Below, piece after piece: positions 1 through 6,371 of a stretch of 8,986 nucleotides of DNA. The stretch is from Chromobacteriaceae bacterium (lineage in GTDB: Bacteria; Pseudomonadota; Gammaproteobacteria; Burkholderiales; Aquaspirillaceae). The stretch is taken from assembly GCA_030151505.1 (NCBI GenBank), contig JASLDQ010000371.1, forward strand, positions 1 to 8,986. The letters are read 5' to 3'. A program made the position numbers and the translations under genes. The number at the start of each line of letters is the position of its first letter. The first letter of the stretch is position 1. The notes beneath the pieces are model-generated. The model saw nothing but the letters and a program-made list of their open reading frames with translations. It was not told where the DNA came from and ran no database searches.

Positions 1-384
1 AGCCGGGTCGGCCGCGACGGCAGCCGCATCATCGTTGCCGCGCAGGACGAACTGGGCGCCACATTCGCTGCGGGCAATGCCCGGCCCCCCACCCCGCCGC
101 CGGCACGCCCCAATCCCGCAGCCACCGAGGCCGAGCGGGCGATGCAGTTCAGCCGCAGCCACAACTGGACCCAGGCCCAGGAACACTGGTTCGCCGCCGC
201 CCAGCTCGCCCCGGCCAATGCCGACTATGCCTTCAACCTCGCCATCAGCCTCGATCACCTCGGCGCCGGCAGCGAAGCCGCCCGTCACTACCGTCAGGCC
301 GCCGCGCTGGCCGCCGGCGGGCGCGCCGGTTTCGACCCGGCCCGCGCGCTGGCCCGCGCCGACGAGCTGGAGGCCGGGCAATGA
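1..384 (+). CDS. TPR protein of pilus cluster, C-terminal part (MshN position)
   Basis: The frame is open from the left window edge to TGA at 382-384, giving the last 127 residues of a longer protein. The fragment has a Pro/Ala-rich linker around residues 27-43, then about two tetratricopeptide-like helix pairs around residues 47-110. The spacing of aromatic and small residues (NW..A..HW..A..L.P.N.DY..NLA) is typical of TPRs. Its stop overlaps the start of the downstream ATPase gene by four bases (ATGA), so the two are translationally coupled. In MSHA pilus loci a membrane-anchored TPR protein, MshN, sits directly before mshE, which suggests a scaffold role at the inner membrane. The N-terminal part is outside the window, so a membrane anchor cannot be checked. 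The TPR call is fairly secure; the MshN equivalence rests on position. Confidence 0.7.
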   Translation, partial: SRVGRDGSRIIVAAQDELGATFAAGNARPPTPPPARPNPAATEAERAMQFSRSHNWTQAQEHWFAAAQLAPANADYAFNLAISLDHLGAGSEAARHYRQAAALAAGGRAGFDPARALARADELEAGQ

Positions 385-2075
385 ACGCGCCCAAGCTGCC
401 GCTGGGCGAACTGCTGGTGGTCCGCGGGCTGATCACCAAGGATCAGTTGCAGATCGCCCTGACCGAACAGAAACGCTCCGGCGCCAAGCTCGGCGAGCTG
501 CTGATTCGGCTGGGCTTCGTGTCCGAGGCGGCGATGCGCGAAGCGCTGTCGGAAAAGACCGGCGCCACCAGCGTCGACCTCGGCCGCATCGTGGTCGACC
601 GGCAAGCGCTGGATCTCGTCCCGCGCGAGCTGGCCAAGCGCCACGCGCTGTTCCCGCTGGCTTACGACGCCGTCACCGGCCGGCTCAAGCTGGCGATGGC
701 CAATCCCAACAACCTGGTGGCGCTCGACCAGATCCGCCTGCAGGCCCAAGGCAAGGTCACCGCCTTCGAGCCCACCATCGCGTCCGAGTCCGACGTCAGC
801 CGCGCGGTCGACCAGTACTACGGCTTCGAGCTGTCCATTGACGGCATCCTGCGCGAGATCGAGACCGGCGAAGTCGACTACGCCACCCTGTCCACCGGCG
901 CCGGCGAATACAGCCAGCCGGTGGTCCGCCTGATCGATGCGCTCCTGTCCGACGCGGTGACGCGCGATGCCTCCGACATCCACTTCGAACCGGAAGAAAG
1001 TTTCGTCCGCATCCGCTACCGCATCGACGGCGTGCTGCGGCAGATCCGCAGCCTGCACAAGAACTACTGGCCGGCGATGGTGGTACGGCTGAAGGTGATG
1101 AGCGGCATGAATATCGCCGAAGCGCGCGCGCCGCAGGACGGCCGCATCTCGCTGATGCTGTCCGGCCGGGTGATCGACTTCCGCGTGGCGGCGCAACCGA
1201 CCGTGCACGGTGAAAACGTCGTGCTGCGGATTCTCGACCGCCTGCGCGGCATCGTGCCGCTGGACAACCTCGGCCTGCCCGAGGCGCAGCTCGACCAGCT
1301 CAAGCTGATGATCGCGCGCCCCGAAGGCATCATCCTCGTCACCGGCCCGACCGGCTCGGGCAAGACCACCACGCTCTACTCGATCCTCAACCACATCAAC
1401 GACGAGTCGATCAACATCATGACGCTGGAGGATCCGGTCGAATACCCGATGCCGATGATTCGCCAAAGCTCGGTCAACGACAACGTCAAGCTCGACTTCG
1501 CCTCCGGCATCCGCAGCCTGATGCGACAGGACCCGGACGTGATCCTCGTCGGTGAAATCCGCGACCACGACACGGCCGAAATGGCGCTGCGCGCCGCCAT
1601 GACCGGCCATCAGGTCTACTCCACCCTGCACACCAACTCGGCGCTCGGCGCGATTCCGCGCCTCTTGGACATCGGCGTGCTGCCCGACATCATGGCCGGC
1701 AACATCATCGGTGTGATCGGTCAGCGACTGGTGCGGCGGCTGTGCCGCCAGTGCAAGACGCCTTACGAGCCGGACGATTTCGAACGGCGGGTGCTGGGTC
1801 TGGGACACGGCCACGGCACGCTGTACCGCGCCGCCGGCTGCACCTTCTGCAACCACAGCGGCTACAAGGGCCGGATGGCGATTCTGGAAATCCTGCGTTT
1901 CGACGCCGAACTGGACGAGCTGATCGGCCAGCGCGCCACCCTGCAGCAGATCCGCCGGCTGGCGCGCGAGAAGGGCTTCCGCACGCTGGCCGACGACGCC
2001 TGCGCCAAAGTCGCGGCGGGCGAAACCGCGCTGGACGAAATCGTGCGGGTGGTCGACCTGACCGACCGGGTGTAG
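381..2075 (+). CDS. mshE: Pilus extension ATPase, GspE/PilB family, MshE-like
   Basis: This is a cytoplasmic hexameric secretion ATPase expected to drive pilin polymerisation. The 564 residues fit MshE/PilB-type proteins. Two tandem 24-residue MshEN-type motifs lie at residues 7-30 and 36-59. Catalytic-domain motifs are Walker A GPTGSGKT (322-329), Asp box EDPVEY (350-355), Walker B region DPDVILVGEIRD (384-395), and His box with H410 and STLHTN (414-419). A zinc-binding pair C455-x2-C458 and C487-x2-C490 is typical of GspE/PilB and absent from PilT retraction ATPases. A strong Shine-Dalgarno GGAGG at 369-373 lies 7 bases before the ATG. The gene overlaps the TPR gene by 4 bases and precedes the platform protein by 14. 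Oddity: the MshEN motifs depart from the c-di-GMP-binding consensus at several key positions. Membership of the ATPase family is certain; the MSHA rather than other type IV-like assignment comes from the N-terminal domain and gene order. Confidence 0.93.
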   Translation: MNAPKLPLGELLVVRGLITKDQLQIALTEQKRSGAKLGELLIRLGFVSEAAMREALSEKTGATSVDLGRIVVDRQALDLVPRELAKRHALFPLAYDAVTGRLKLAMANPNNLVALDQIRLQAQGKVTAFEPTIASESDVSRAVDQYYGFELSIDGILREIETGEVDYATLSTGAGEYSQPVVRLIDALLSDAVTRDASDIHFEPEESFVRIRYRIDGVLRQIRSLHKNYWPAMVVRLKVMSGMNIAEARAPQDGRISLMLSGRVIDFRVAAQPTVHGENVVLRILDRLRGIVPLDNLGLPEAQLDQLKLMIARPEGIILVTGPTGSGKTTTLYSILNHINDESINIMTLEDPVEYPMPMIRQSSVNDNVKLDFASGIRSLMRQDPDVILVGEIRDHDTAEMALRAAMTGHQVYSTLHTNSALGAIPRLLDIGVLPDIMAGNIIGVIGQRLVRRLCRQCKTPYEPDDFERRVLGLGHGHGTLYRAAGCTFCNHSGYKGRMAILEILRFDAELDELIGQRATLQQIRRLAREKGFRTLADDACAKVAAGETALDEIVRVVDLTDRV

Positions 2076-2089
2076 GACGGGGGCCGCCG

Positions 2090-3295
2090 ATGCAGCATCG
2101 TTACCGCGCCGCCGATCCGACCGGCAAGATCCTCCGCGGCGTGATGGTCGCCGCCAATCCGATCGACCTGGAACAACGGCTGGCCCGACTGGGGCTGACC
2201 CTGATCGACTCGCGCGAGCTCGCCAAGAAGCCGCCGCGCTTCAATTTCCTGCGTCCGGTATCCCGGCGCGAGATGCTCAATTTCTGCCTCTATCTGGAAC
2301 AGCTGCTGGGCTCGGGCGTGCCGCTGCTGGAGGGCCTGGCCGACCTGCGCGACGGGGTGGAGAATCCCCGGTTCCGGCGGGTGCTGGCGATGCTGATCCA
2401 GGACATCGAGGGCGGCAAGGCGGTTTCGGACGCGATGAGCGAACACCCGGACGTGTTCGACACCGTGTTCATCAATCTGGTGCGCGCCGGCGAAACCACC
2501 GGCACGCTGCCCACCGTGCTGGCCAAGATGGCCGACTCGCTGAAATGGCAGGACGAACTGGCCGCGCAGACCAAGAAGCTGCTGATGTACCCGGCCTTTG
2601 TCGGCACCGTGATCACCGGGGTGATCTTCTTCCTGATGATCTATCTGGTGCCGCAGCTGGTCAGCTTCATCGAGGGCATCTCGCCGGAGTTGCCGTGGCA
2701 GACCCGGGCGCTGTTGTGGCTGTCGAACTTCTTCGTCAACTGGTGGTGGGCGCTGCTGGCCGCACCGTTCTGCCTGTGGGGCGCGCTGGTGGCGGCGCAG
2801 AAAGGCAACCCCGATCTCGCCTTCCAGCTCGACCGCCTCAAACTCGGCGTCCCCAAGCTCGGCCAGATCTACCAGAAGATCGTGCTGGCCCGCTTCACCA
2901 GCACCTTTTCGATGATGTTCGCCGCCGGCATCACCGTGCTGGAGGCGATCCGCATCTGCGAAGGCGTGGTCGGCAGCAAGGTGATTGCCGCCGCGCTGGC
3001 CGACATCCGCCGCATGATTTCCGAGGGCCGCCCCATCACCGACAGCTTCGCCGCCACCAAGCTGTTCCCGGCCCTGGTGATCCGCATGCTCAAGGTGGGC
3101 GAGCAGACCGGCGCCATCGACCGCTCGCTGCAGAACGTCAGCTACTTCTACGACCGCGACGTGAAGGACGCGATCGATAAAATGCAGGCCATGATCGAAC
3201 CGTCCCTGACCGTGATCCTCGGCGTCATTCTCGCAATGATCATGAGCGCGGTGCTGGGGCCGATCTACGACATGGTCACCAAGATGGCGATGTAA
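2090..3295 (+). CDS. mshG: Inner-membrane platform protein, GspF/PilC family, MshG-like
   Basis: This polytopic inner-membrane protein of 401 residues is of normal family length. It is expected to couple the ATPase to pilin assembly. Two T2SSF helical domains are visible, about residues 64-190 and 262-392, each with the family pattern of a short helix bundle (LLGSGVPLLEGL, later MFAAGITVLEAI) and a conserved GE-TG turn (VRAGETTGTLP and LKVGEQTGAIDRSL). Three membrane segments lie near residues 166-188, 207-234 and 371-392. The N-terminal segment (MQHRYRAADPTGKILRG) has the usual YRAxDxxGKxxxG opening, which supports the ATG at 2090. G-rich sequence at 2075-2083 can serve as the ribosome binding site. 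It lies directly after the extension ATPase, as in MSHA and type II secretion loci. The family is secure; the MshG label comes from its neighbours. Confidence 0.92.
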   Translation: MQHRYRAADPTGKILRGVMVAANPIDLEQRLARLGLTLIDSRELAKKPPRFNFLRPVSRREMLNFCLYLEQLLGSGVPLLEGLADLRDGVENPRFRRVLAMLIQDIEGGKAVSDAMSEHPDVFDTVFINLVRAGETTGTLPTVLAKMADSLKWQDELAAQTKKLLMYPAFVGTVITGVIFFLMIYLVPQLVSFIEGISPELPWQTRALLWLSNFFVNWWWALLAAPFCLWGALVAAQKGNPDLAFQLDRLKLGVPKLGQIYQKIVLARFTSTFSMMFAAGITVLEAIRICEGVVGSKVIAAALADIRRMISEGRPITDSFAATKLFPALVIRMLKVGEQTGAIDRSLQNVSYFYDRDVKDAIDKMQAMIEPSLTVILGVILAMIMSAVLGPIYDMVTKMAM

Positions 3296-3299
3296 CCCC

Positions 3300-4883
3300 A
3301 TGAGCGATCCCGGCATCATCCTTGTCGTTACCGACCATGCCGCCACCGTCTGGCTGCCGGACGAAGGCGGCCACTCCCCTGCCGCCACCTTTGCCGACGA
3401 TGCGGCCGGACTGGCCGACTGGTCCACCTTCGCCCGCACGCTGGCCGGGGCCAGCGTGCGCCTTCTGGTCGACGCCGCCGGCGAGACGCTCGCGGCCGAC
3501 ATCACCCCGCGTGTCGGCGCGCGCGACCGCGCCCGTTACGCCGCCCGCAAGCTGGCGCAGCAGTATCCGCAATCGCCGTTCCGCGCGCTGCGCTGGGCCG
3601 GCAAGGGCGAGGGCGAGCACGCCGGCCGGATGAAGCTGGTGCTGGCCGGGCTGGCCGATCCGCAGCCGGTGGCGCGCTGGGTCGAACCGCTGCTGGACGC
3701 CGGCGTGGCCATCGCCGCCATCCGCTCGGTCGCGCTGGCCGGTGCCGATGCCATCGGCAAGCTGCGCCTGCACGCCCCCCGGCTGGCGCTGGTGCACCGC
3801 ACACTGGACGACAGCCTGCGCTTTTCCTATTTCCACGACGGCCGCCTCGCCCTGTCGCGCGTGGCCGGCCGGATGGACGGCGAAAGTCTCGAGCATCTGT
3901 TCGCCCGCGAAGCCGGCCACCTGCTCGACTATCTCGCCAGCATCCGCCAGATCGGCTTCAACGACCGCCTGACCCTGCTGGCGCTGAGCGAACACGGTTT
4001 CGCTCCCGATGCGGCCGGCTTGAAGTTGTCCGAGCGGATCGACTGGCTGTCGATGCCGGTCGCGGATGCCGCGGCACAGCTCAAGCTCGGCAGGATCGAC
4101 GAGATCGGCGCCTTCTTCGTGGCTCTGGTGCGCCACGGCGGCAACGACTACGGCGATCATGCCACCCGCCGTTTCTGGCGCCTGCGCCAGCTGCGCAAGC
4201 AGCTCTACGCGGGAAGCGCGGCGCTGCTGCTGCTCGGACTGGGCGGGGCAGGCTGGCTGGCCTGGCAATCGAAACAGCTGGACCAGAGCACGGCGGAGTT
4301 CGAGCGCCAGACTCAGGCCGCGCAAGCCAATGCGCTGGCCTACAAGGTCAGCAGCGAACTGCCGCCGAAGGATGAACGCGCGGCGGTGGAAAATGCGCTC
4401 GCGATTCGGCGTTTCTGGCCCAAACTGGCCCCCGCCGTCCATCTTGTCGAACAGGCCATCACCGCCAATGGAGGCTTCGCGCTGGACAACACCGTGTGGC
4501 AGATTGCCCCGCCGGCCGATCCCGCCGCCGCGCCGCCGCAGCAGCAGCAGCAGTCGGAACACCGATCCAAGCCGGCCACCGCCGCGCTCTCTCCCGAGAG
4601 CGCCCCCAAAGCCACCCGGCTAGACCGGCCGCAAGGGGTGAACATGACGATCAAGCTGCGCCCGCTTGTCCCGAGCGAGGACTACCGCACCATGCTCGCC
4701 CGGCTGGACAATCTGCGCGACCGCCTCAAGGCCCGCCGCGTCGGCAGCGAGATCATCACCTACCCGATCAACATCCAGTCGGACGGCAATATCCAGTTCA
4801 GCGACACCGCCCAGCGCGACACCTTCTACTTCGAGCTACAGCTTCAACTGCCACCTCCGGCCGCCGCCCATGCCAAACCCTGA
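3300..4883 (+). CDS. Single-pass pilus assembly protein, GspL/PilM-PilN-like architecture
   Basis: The 527-residue protein has a soluble N-terminal domain of about 300 residues, one membrane helix (residues 302-322, rich in Leu, Gly and Ala and preceded by Arg/Lys), then a periplasmic part. The periplasmic part begins with a helical stretch (323-400), passes through a Pro/Ala/Gln-rich linker (about 402-445, with five consecutive Gln at 414-418), and ends in a small mixed domain (about 450-520). An actin-like cytoplasmic domain, membrane helix and ferredoxin-like periplasmic domain is the layout of GspL and of a PilM plus PilN fusion. The N-terminal repeated beta-strand patterns (IILVVTDHAATVWL, RLLVDAAG, LALVHR, RLALSRV) would fit. 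It starts 4 bases after the platform gene with no clear Shine-Dalgarno, so translational coupling is likely. No enzyme motif is recognised. The function is inferred from architecture and neighbours; an MshI/MshJ-like role is the best guess. Confidence 0.62.
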   Translation: MSDPGIILVVTDHAATVWLPDEGGHSPAATFADDAAGLADWSTFARTLAGASVRLLVDAAGETLAADITPRVGARDRARYAARKLAQQYPQSPFRALRWAGKGEGEHAGRMKLVLAGLADPQPVARWVEPLLDAGVAIAAIRSVALAGADAIGKLRLHAPRLALVHRTLDDSLRFSYFHDGRLALSRVAGRMDGESLEHLFAREAGHLLDYLASIRQIGFNDRLTLLALSEHGFAPDAAGLKLSERIDWLSMPVADAAAQLKLGRIDEIGAFFVALVRHGGNDYGDHATRRFWRLRQLRKQLYAGSAALLLLGLGGAGWLAWQSKQLDQSTAEFERQTQAAQANALAYKVSSELPPKDERAAVENALAIRRFWPKLAPAVHLVEQAITANGGFALDNTVWQIAPPADPAAAPPQQQQQSEHRSKPATAALSPESAPKATRLDRPQGVNMTIKLRPLVPSEDYRTMLARLDNLRDRLKARRVGSEIITYPINIQSDGNIQFSDTAQRDTFYFELQLQLPPPAAAHAKP

Positions 4884-5514
4884 TTCCTCCAGGCTGCTCA
4901 GCCGGCCCAACCTTCCCTATCTGCAAACCGCGCTGATCGCGTCCCTCGCTGCGCTGATCGTGGTCAGCACCGCGCTGATCTACGCCTGGCAGGCATTCGA
5001 CGACGCCACAATCCGCAACGACGGTGCCAACCGGACCCTGCAGAATGCGCGGCAGGCCGAGCGCGACGCCATGGCGGACCACGCCACTTGGCAGCGCTAC
5101 CACCCGCTCTACCTCCGCCTGAAGAAAGCCGGTGTTGTCGCCGGCGAAGACCGGCTGCGGCTGGTGGAAGCGCTGGAACAGCTCAAGCGCGACGGCGACA
5201 TCCGCCAGCTGAGTTATACCGTGGCGCCGCAGGACAAGGTGGACTGGCCGACCCGGGAGCCGCTCGACAAGCTGAACCTGATGCGCAGCCATGTTCAGCT
5301 GACATTCCAGGCGCCCGACAGCGCGGCGGTCCTCGCCGCGGTCGCCGCCGCCCAGAAGCTGCCGGGGCTGGCCCAGCCGCTCGGCTGCAGCTGGCAGAAC
5401 GACCCCGCCGGCCGCGGCAACACCGTCCCGACCACTCCGGGCCAACCCCTCCTGCTCAGCGTCCGCTGCGATCTCGCGTGGCTGAGCCTCGCACCGAAGG
5501 CGCCACCTCCGTAA
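4870..5514 (+). CDS. Small single-pass membrane protein, PilO/GspM-like
   Basis: The 214-residue protein has a short cytoplasmic tail, one membrane helix (about residues 18-41), a charged helical stretch (44-86) likely to form a coiled coil, and a compact periplasmic domain (about 90-205) with an alternating strand pattern (IRQLSYTVAPQ, RSHVQLTFQAP). This is the layout of PilO, GspM and MshJ, which pair with PilN/GspL partners; the preceding gene is a candidate partner. C173 and C200 lie in the predicted periplasmic domain and could form a disulfide. The start overlaps the previous gene by 14 bases and has no purine-rich Shine-Dalgarno, which suggests coupled translation. An in-frame ATG at 4666 would overlap the upstream gene by over 200 bases and is rejected. 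It is the last gene of the pilus operon in this window. The PilO-like call rests on architecture and position only. Confidence 0.58.
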   Translation: MPNPDSSRLLSRPNLPYLQTALIASLAALIVVSTALIYAWQAFDDATIRNDGANRTLQNARQAERDAMADHATWQRYHPLYLRLKKAGVVAGEDRLRLVEALEQLKRDGDIRQLSYTVAPQDKVDWPTREPLDKLNLMRSHVQLTFQAPDSAAVLAAVAAAQKLPGLAQPLGCSWQNDPAGRGNTVPTTPGQPLLLSVRCDLAWLSLAPKAPPP

Positions 5515-5564
5515 GCGCGCGCGGCCTCGGTGAGCCAAACCCTTGAAATTCCGGGCCTTGTCGG

Positions 5565-5593
5565 TTTCGCCGCCGGGCCAAACCGGCTAGAAT
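5565..5593 (+). promoter_or_regulatory. Probable sigma-70 promoter of the que operon
   Basis: TAGAAT at 5588-5593 (in the context GGCTAGAATCC, typical of GC-rich betaproteobacterial -10 regions) is preceded by a weak -35 TTTCGC at 5565-5570 with 17-base spacing. Transcription would begin near 5600, leaving an 80-base leader before queC. TTGAAA at 5543-5548 looks like a better -35 but lies 39 bases from this -10, too far to pair with it. Assigned by eye. Confidence 0.5.
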
Positions 5594-5609
5594 CCCGCCC
5601 CTGACGCAT

Positions 5610-5642
5610 CCGGCGCACCGCGAGACCGAGCGGTGGCGCCGG
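5610..5642 (+). promoter_or_regulatory. Strong GC hairpin with short T tract in the queC leader
   Basis: The left arm 5610-5621 pairs with the right arm 5630-5642 in twelve Watson-Crick pairs with a single bulged G at 5636. The loop is the 8 bases 5622-5629. CTTTTCC follows at 5643-5649. It lies downstream of the probable que promoter and could be an attenuator or regulatory leader hairpin. Alternatively it could be the intrinsic terminator of the pilus operon if the promoter call is wrong. The T tract of only four makes strong termination uncertain. Confidence 0.55.
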
Positions 5643-5651
5643 CTTTTCCGA

Positions 5652-5680
5652 CTTCGACTGTTTTTCGAAGGGCACCGCCA
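5652..5680 (+). promoter_or_regulatory. Shine-Dalgarno of queC, partly within a small hairpin
   Basis: GAAGGG at 5667-5672 ends 8 bases before the ATG at 5681 and is the only good ribosome binding site here, so it fixes the queC start. CGAAG at 5666-5670 can pair with CTTCG at 5652-5656 around a 9-base loop, which would partly cover this site. CACCGC at 5673-5678, next to the start codon, can also pair with GCGGTG at 5630-5635. Confidence 0.5.
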
Positions 5681-6370
5681 ATGATTACTTCCGCAGCCTC
5701 CGGCCGCGCGCTCGTCGTGCTGTCCGGCGGACAAGACTCGACTACCTGCCTCTACTGGGCCATCGCCCGCTGGGGACGCGACAACGTCTCCGCCGTCACC
5801 TTCGACTACGGCCAGCGCCATCGGGTCGAACTCGACGCCGCCCGCGCCATCGCGCAACTGGCCGGCATCAAGCAGACCGTGCTGCCGATCGACACCTTCG
5901 CCGCACTGGGCGGCAACGCGCTGACCGGCGAGCTCGCGCCGGAAGCCGGCGTGCGCGACGACGACGCGCTGCCCAACACCTTCGTGCCCGGCCGCAACCT
6001 GATCTTCCTCACCTTCGCCGCCGCCTTGGCCTACCAGCACGGCATCGACCATCTGGTCACCGGCGTGGCGCAGACCGACTACTCGGGCTACCCCGACTGC
6101 CGCGAAAACACGCTCAAGGCGCTCGAGCTCGCCATCCGCCTCGGCATGGACAGCCGCGTCACGCTGCACGCGCCGCTGATGTTCCTGAGCAAGGCCGACA
6201 CCGTGCGGCTGGCGCAGGAAGTCGGCGCGCTGGACGCGCTGGCTTTCAGCCACACCTGCTACAACGGCGCGGTCCCGCCGTGCGGCGAGTGCGCCGCCTG
6301 CCTGCTGCGCGCCAAAGGCTTTGTCGAGGCCGGCGTGGCCGATCCGTTGATCGTTCGCACCGGAGCCTGA
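5681..6370 (+). CDS. queC: 7-cyano-7-deazaguanine (preQ0) synthase QueC
   Basis: QueC converts 7-carboxy-7-deazaguanine to preQ0 with ammonia and ATP in the cytoplasm, third of the four pathway steps encoded here. The 229 residues match the family length (about 220-235). Signatures are the PP-loop nucleotide motif SGGQDS (15-20), DYGQRH (42-47), VPGRN (102-106), and a C-terminal zinc site from C193, C201, C204 and C207 in the arrangement HTCYNG then PCGECAAC. The ATG at 5681 is chosen because of the GAAGGG ribosome site. A GTG at 5633 in the same frame would add 16 residues that lie within the leader structure and do not resemble QueC. The gene is first in the que operon and ends one base before the queD-like gene. 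All catalytic signatures are intact. Confidence 0.97.
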   Translation: MITSAASGRALVVLSGGQDSTTCLYWAIARWGRDNVSAVTFDYGQRHRVELDAARAIAQLAGIKQTVLPIDTFAALGGNALTGELAPEAGVRDDDALPNTFVPGRNLIFLTFAAALAYQHGIDHLVTGVAQTDYSGYPDCRENTLKALELAIRLGMDSRVTLHAPLMFLSKADTVRLAQEVGALDALAFSHTCYNGAVPPCGECAACLLRAKGFVEAGVADPLIVRTGA

Positions 6371-6371
6371 C

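Noticed and set aside
294..1856. 520-codon open frame on the minus strand opposite the ATPase gene
   Set aside because: Its translation is rich in Arg, Ala, Gly, His and Gln with no family signature. It is the usual antisense shadow of a GC-rich gene; the plus-strand frame carries all ATPase motifs.
1862..3505. 547-codon open frame on the minus strand opposite the platform gene
   Set aside because: It shows the same low-information antisense composition, crosses gene boundaries and has no recognisable domain. The plus strand encodes a complete GspF-family protein.
3276..4562. 428-codon open frame on the minus strand opposite the GspL-like gene
   Set aside because: It is an antisense shadow. 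The plus-strand frame has a clear membrane helix and fits the operon spacing on both sides.
4666..4869. ATG at 4666 as start of the PilO-like gene
   Set aside because: It would overlap the upstream gene by 218 bases, and the added residues are a Ser/Arg/Ala/Pro-rich out-of-frame reading of that gene. The ATG at 4870 places a short tail before the membrane helix, as expected.
5543..5593. TTGAAA at 5543-5548 as the -35 of the que promoter
   Set aside because: It lies 39 bases from TAGAAT, far outside the usual 16-18, and no good -10 is found at the right distance.
5633..5680. Upstream GTG start for queC adding 16 residues
   Set aside because: It has no Shine-Dalgarno, it starts inside the leader hairpin, and the extra residues do not resemble the QueC N-terminus. 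The ATG at 5681 has GAAGGG at proper spacing.
5594..5680. Standard preQ1-I riboswitch before queC
   Set aside because: I see no A-rich 3' tail after a short stem-loop and no consensus-like loop, so it is left as an unassigned structured leader.
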